Shown here: positions 61,392 to 64,000 of the stretch, in pieces
How the letters are laid out: every line of letters begins with the position of its first letter
Position numbering within the stretch: position 1 is the stretch's first letter
Assembly: GCA_947095535.1 (NCBI GenBank)
Contig: OX352774.1
Coordinates: forward strand, 114,145,996 to 114,209,995
Source of the DNA: Poecilobothrus nobilitatus
Lineage: Eukaryota; Arthropoda; Insecta; Diptera; Dolichopodidae
Length of the DNA stretch: 64,000 nt
Reading direction: 5' to 3'
Translations under genes and position numbers: made by a program
Notes under the pieces: generated by a model
Told to the model about the DNA's origin: nothing
What the model saw: only the letters and a program-made list of their open reading frames with translations
The model's database searches: none

Positions 61392-62499
61392 AAATCATTG
61401 AGTAAAAGGGTTTTAAATATCTATTTTATAAAGATTAAATATTATTATGATATTATGATATGTAAGAATTTATTTCGTTTAAAATATAAAAAAAAAAAAC
61501 AAAAAAAAAAACAGAACTGAATTGAACTTGCAAAATCAAAAAGTAACTATTAATAACCCCACACTCTACCACTGTACTAAACACTAAACTAAAATTCTAA
61601 TCTTTATAATCAGTTATATTGTGAAATTCCTACTCCTACCATACAACCAATATTTTAAAATTTTTAATCGAAAAGAAAAATAAAACAAAAATTCAACGGA
61701 ATAAAAGAGCGTCGTTTTTGAATATGTATATTATAGGTATAGATTATACATATTATATGATACATATGTATATACTTTACATGGGTTTTTTATAAAAATG
61801 GAAAATTATTAATGAAAATTAGAAAATTTTGGAAAAATATTAATTTTGTAAGATGGCTATACTGAATATTTATCATTTAAAAAGAAAAAAATGAAAGTTG
61901 GTTGGTAAATCATTGAGTAAAATGGTTTTAAATGTCTGTCATTTACAGATTAAATATTATGATATGTAAGAATTTATTTCATATAAAATATTAGAAATAA
62001 AAAAAAAAAAAAAAAAATAGAATAGAATCGAACTTGTGAACTAAACACTCCTCAAGTTTAAGAAGCGGCCACTTTACCACTGCACCAAACTCCCCACTGA
62101 AGTTTTGACGTTTATATTCAATTTTATTGTGAAATTTCTATTTCCCACCATGCAAAATATATTTTAAAATTTTTTTTATGTTTTTAGAAAAAAAACAAAA
62201 AGCAAAAACAACAAAACAAAATTTAAAATTCAACGGAATAAAAGAGCGTCGTTTTTCAATATGTATATTATAGGTATAGATTATACATATTATATGATAC
62301 ATATGTATATACTTTACATGGGTTTTTTATAAAAATGGAAAATTATTAATGAAAATTAGAAAATTTTGGAAAAATATTAATTTTGTAAGATGGCTATACT
62401 GAATATTTATCATTTAAAAAGAAAAAAATGAAAGTTGGTTGGTAAATCATTGAGTAAAATGGTTTTAAATGTCTGTCATTTACAGATTAAATATTATGA
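61392..62499. repeat. Tandem ~525-bp units inside the Helitron
   Basis: The landmark AAATCATTGAGTAAAA is found at 61392, 61907 and 62444, so the periods are about 515 and 537 bp. The blocks 61685-61968 and 62228-62505 differ at about one base by eye, while the tRNA-like parts of the two units have diverged much more. This argues for a recent gain or homogenisation of the distal block. Confidence 0.85.
62022..62095 (-). repeat. tRNA-like sequence carried by the Helitron
   Basis: Minus strand: GGAGTTTGGTGCAGTGGTAA contains box A-like TGGTGCAGTGG, followed by GGCCGCTTCTTAAACTTGAG and box B-like AGTTCGATTCT, with the usual ~35-45-base distance, then ATTCTATTTTTTT, a pol III-type T run. The acceptor ends do not pair convincingly, so it is not a functional tRNA gene. 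A more decayed counterpart lies at 61520-61590 (ACTCTACCACTGTAC). Confidence 0.6.
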
Positions 62500-63967
62500 T
62501 ATGTATGTAAATACGGCGCTATATAATATACATCTATACTCTTATCATTCATTCATCAGTGACATATACGATATGTAAATAAACATGATATTATATAATT
62601 ATGTATATCTATCAAAATCATATAAATAAAAATTCTTCAAGCAACCGTTATATTGTTTATTTATTTACATTTTTATGTACTACGCATTATATCCTCAACA
62701 ATTTCAAATTATCGAGTAAAACAAAATGGAAAAAATTCGTTTTAAAGAAATTTGTTAGAAAACTTGAAAAAATCAAGTAACACTTTCGTCAATTATAAAG
62801 TAACCCTATATTATTAAAAAAAGGTGTTAACAGAAATAAGAGTATAATGTTGAAGCTTTAATTTTTGTGTATTATTTCAAAAAGATGTTAACAGGTGTTC
62901 AAGTTACAGGTGTTTAAAAATAGGAAATTTTCAGTTTTTGACCCCTTACAGCTCCTAAACGGGGGGCGATACAAAAAAAGTTTCTGAAATGACTCATACT
63001 TATTTTCAAAGATCTAACATCTGTCAAAATTTCAAGTTTCCAACTTAAACCGTTTAGAAGATAGAAGGGTTGAAGTATTTTGCAAAATTTGAGTTTCACA
63101 TAACGGTAAATTAAGATACCGTACGCCACAAATATATATTTACTGTATATATACTTTTAAAGCTAATAAAAGTAGTAATCGTTTGGCGTTTTCAAAATGA
63201 AGATATACCTTATACAACTTGTGCTATAACAATTTAAATATAGAGCTTTTTTGAACCTTTGGGGAGCTGTAGCTCCGTAACGGGTGGGGCTACAAATAAA
63301 AGTTATAAAAAATAAAATTAATATTTTTTGTGAGATCTATCAGTAGTTAAAATTTCATAGCTCTATTGCAAAAAAAATGTCGGGATCTAAAAGTTAGGTG
63401 TTCGAGAGCTACCCTAAGGCTTGGTCCAAACTCAACCAAAAAAAATAGGGAACCTACAAATTACTCCCAAAATATTTTGTGTAAATTTCAAGATTCTAGC
63501 TTTTTTAGTTTTTGAGTTAGCGTGCTGACGGACGGACGGACGGACGGACGGACGGACGGACATGGCTCAAAAGTCTTAGAATTTTTTTCTGATCCGATCC
63601 ATACCTTTGAAGGTATATCTAGCTCGCTTATTTCGAGGTGTTACAAACGGAGGAGTAATTTTATTATACCCGATCCTATCGTACGGGTATAAAAAAATCA
63701 TGTAGGTACATTACATAATAATGTAAATGGATGTATGAATGAATGCACATAAGTATATTTTTACGATTTCATTGATTATTATTGTTATTGAATAAAACAA
63801 AATGTTGTTAAATTATTAGAAGTTATTTTGCTTTGATATAAATTATTATGTAAAAAATCTATAAATTTTGGCATTGTACTTTTCGTGTATTGGCGGTCGG
63901 TCCTGCGGTGAAGGCAGCTGATTTTTTTTCATTTTCTTCGAAATGTTTGAAAGACAAAAACGTAGCT

Positions 63968-64000
63968 AAACGAGGAAGAATACAGTTGCCTTTGTCAACT
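63968..64000 (-). mobile_element. 3' end of another family B DINE, cut by the window
   Basis: AAACGAGGAAGAATACAGTT followed by GCCTTTGTCAACT matches the 3' end of the other family B copies (compare 60716-60750). The element continues beyond the window. 63698-63967 has no gene; a short GC-rich piece, GTCGGTCCTGCGGTGAAGGC, lies near 63896. Confidence 0.75.

Larger units (their letters stand above)
61118..62499 (-). mobile_element. Non-autonomous Helitron, family H1, precise insertion
   Basis: Comparing this DINE copy with the uninterrupted one at 56659 gives the insert exactly: the host reads ...AATACATA then TATGTATGT.... On the minus strand the insert starts TCATAATA and ends GGGCGGGCGAATACTAG, with the palindrome CCTCGAAATTCGAGG at 61134-61148, 15 bases before the end. 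5' TC, 3' hairpin plus CTAG, and insertion between A and T are the defining Helitron features. The inside holds a 515-537-bp tandem repeat and a tRNA-like sequence. It has no Rep/helicase, so it would depend on an autonomous element elsewhere. An older copy is at 7990-9015. Confidence 0.92.
60716..63697 (-). mobile_element. DINE-like element, family B, copy split by a Helitron
   Basis: Minus-strand element with head at 63661-63697 (hairpin TATACCCGTACGATA/GGATCGGGTATAA), a long GTCCGTCC run (plus strand CGGAC repeats, 63529-63560) and the 3' end at 60716-60765 (CGTACGGGTATCTAAGAG, TTGACAAAGTCAACTG, CTTCCCCG). It is a close match of 56659-58303 in opposite orientation, with a 1382-bp Helitron at 61118-62499. 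Without the insert it is 1.6 kb, like its partner. The frame at 62914-63129 is incidental. Confidence 0.88.

Overview
The window is a very A+T-rich piece of animal nuclear DNA (roughly three quarters A+T by eye) full of homopolymer A and T runs. I find no complete protein-coding gene, rRNA or true tRNA gene, no operon structure and no bacterial signal. It reads as intergenic or long-intron DNA packed with transposable elements in all stages of decay. The element mix points to an insect, probably a higher (calyptrate-type) fly: INE-1/DINE-1-like Helentron derivatives with the hairpin TATACCC...GGGTATA head and runs of GTCCGTCCG, tRNA-derived SINEs, Foldback-like elements and I/Jockey-group retrotransposon scraps. 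The organism call is inference from repeat style, not from a gene. Layout: 1-2204 is bare AT-rich DNA. 2205-2735 is the end of a Helitron with helicase remnants. 3.8-4.0 kb holds a SINE with a 12-bp target duplication, and 6.3-7.0 kb a DINE-like element of family A. 7.99-9.0 kb is a non-autonomous Helitron, followed by another SINE at 9.3-9.4 kb. 9949-11525 is a hAT-like element that itself contains a 381-bp TA-flanked Tc1/mariner-like MITE. 11.5-23.4 kb is mostly bare, with two minisatellites, a base-composition island at 15.0-15.4 kb and a degenerate tRNA-like unit. 23415-24736 is a long-TIR transposon with a perfect 8-bp target duplication. 24.8-30.1 kb mixes three SINEs and DINE-like pieces of families B and C. 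30978-32211 is a Foldback-like element with a perfect 9-bp target duplication and a family A DINE inside it. 33.8-34.2 kb is a minisatellite whose units alternate 20 and 21 bp. 39.8-40.05 kb is a non-LTR retrotransposon tail. 41.9-43.8 kb is a family A DINE with internal amplification, and 44.5-45.9 kb a family C DINE. 47.3-47.9 kb is a repeat array holding a small Foldback-like element. 50.9-53.4 kb has a SINE and two non-LTR remnants, the larger with reverse-transcriptase C-terminal sequence. 56.66-63.70 kb is one large structure: two family B DINE copies in opposite orientation flank a tandemly duplicated 2.4-kb centre, and the right copy is interrupted by a precise 1382-bp Helitron. The left copy serves as its empty site, which fixes the A/T insertion point and the 5' TC and 3' CTAG ends. 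That Helitron carries a tRNA-like sequence and an almost identical internal tandem duplication. None of the elements looks autonomous; they would depend on proteins encoded elsewhere. The main value of the window is that several apparently uncharacterised repeat families can be delimited base by base from target duplications, empty sites and nesting, which also gives a relative age order.
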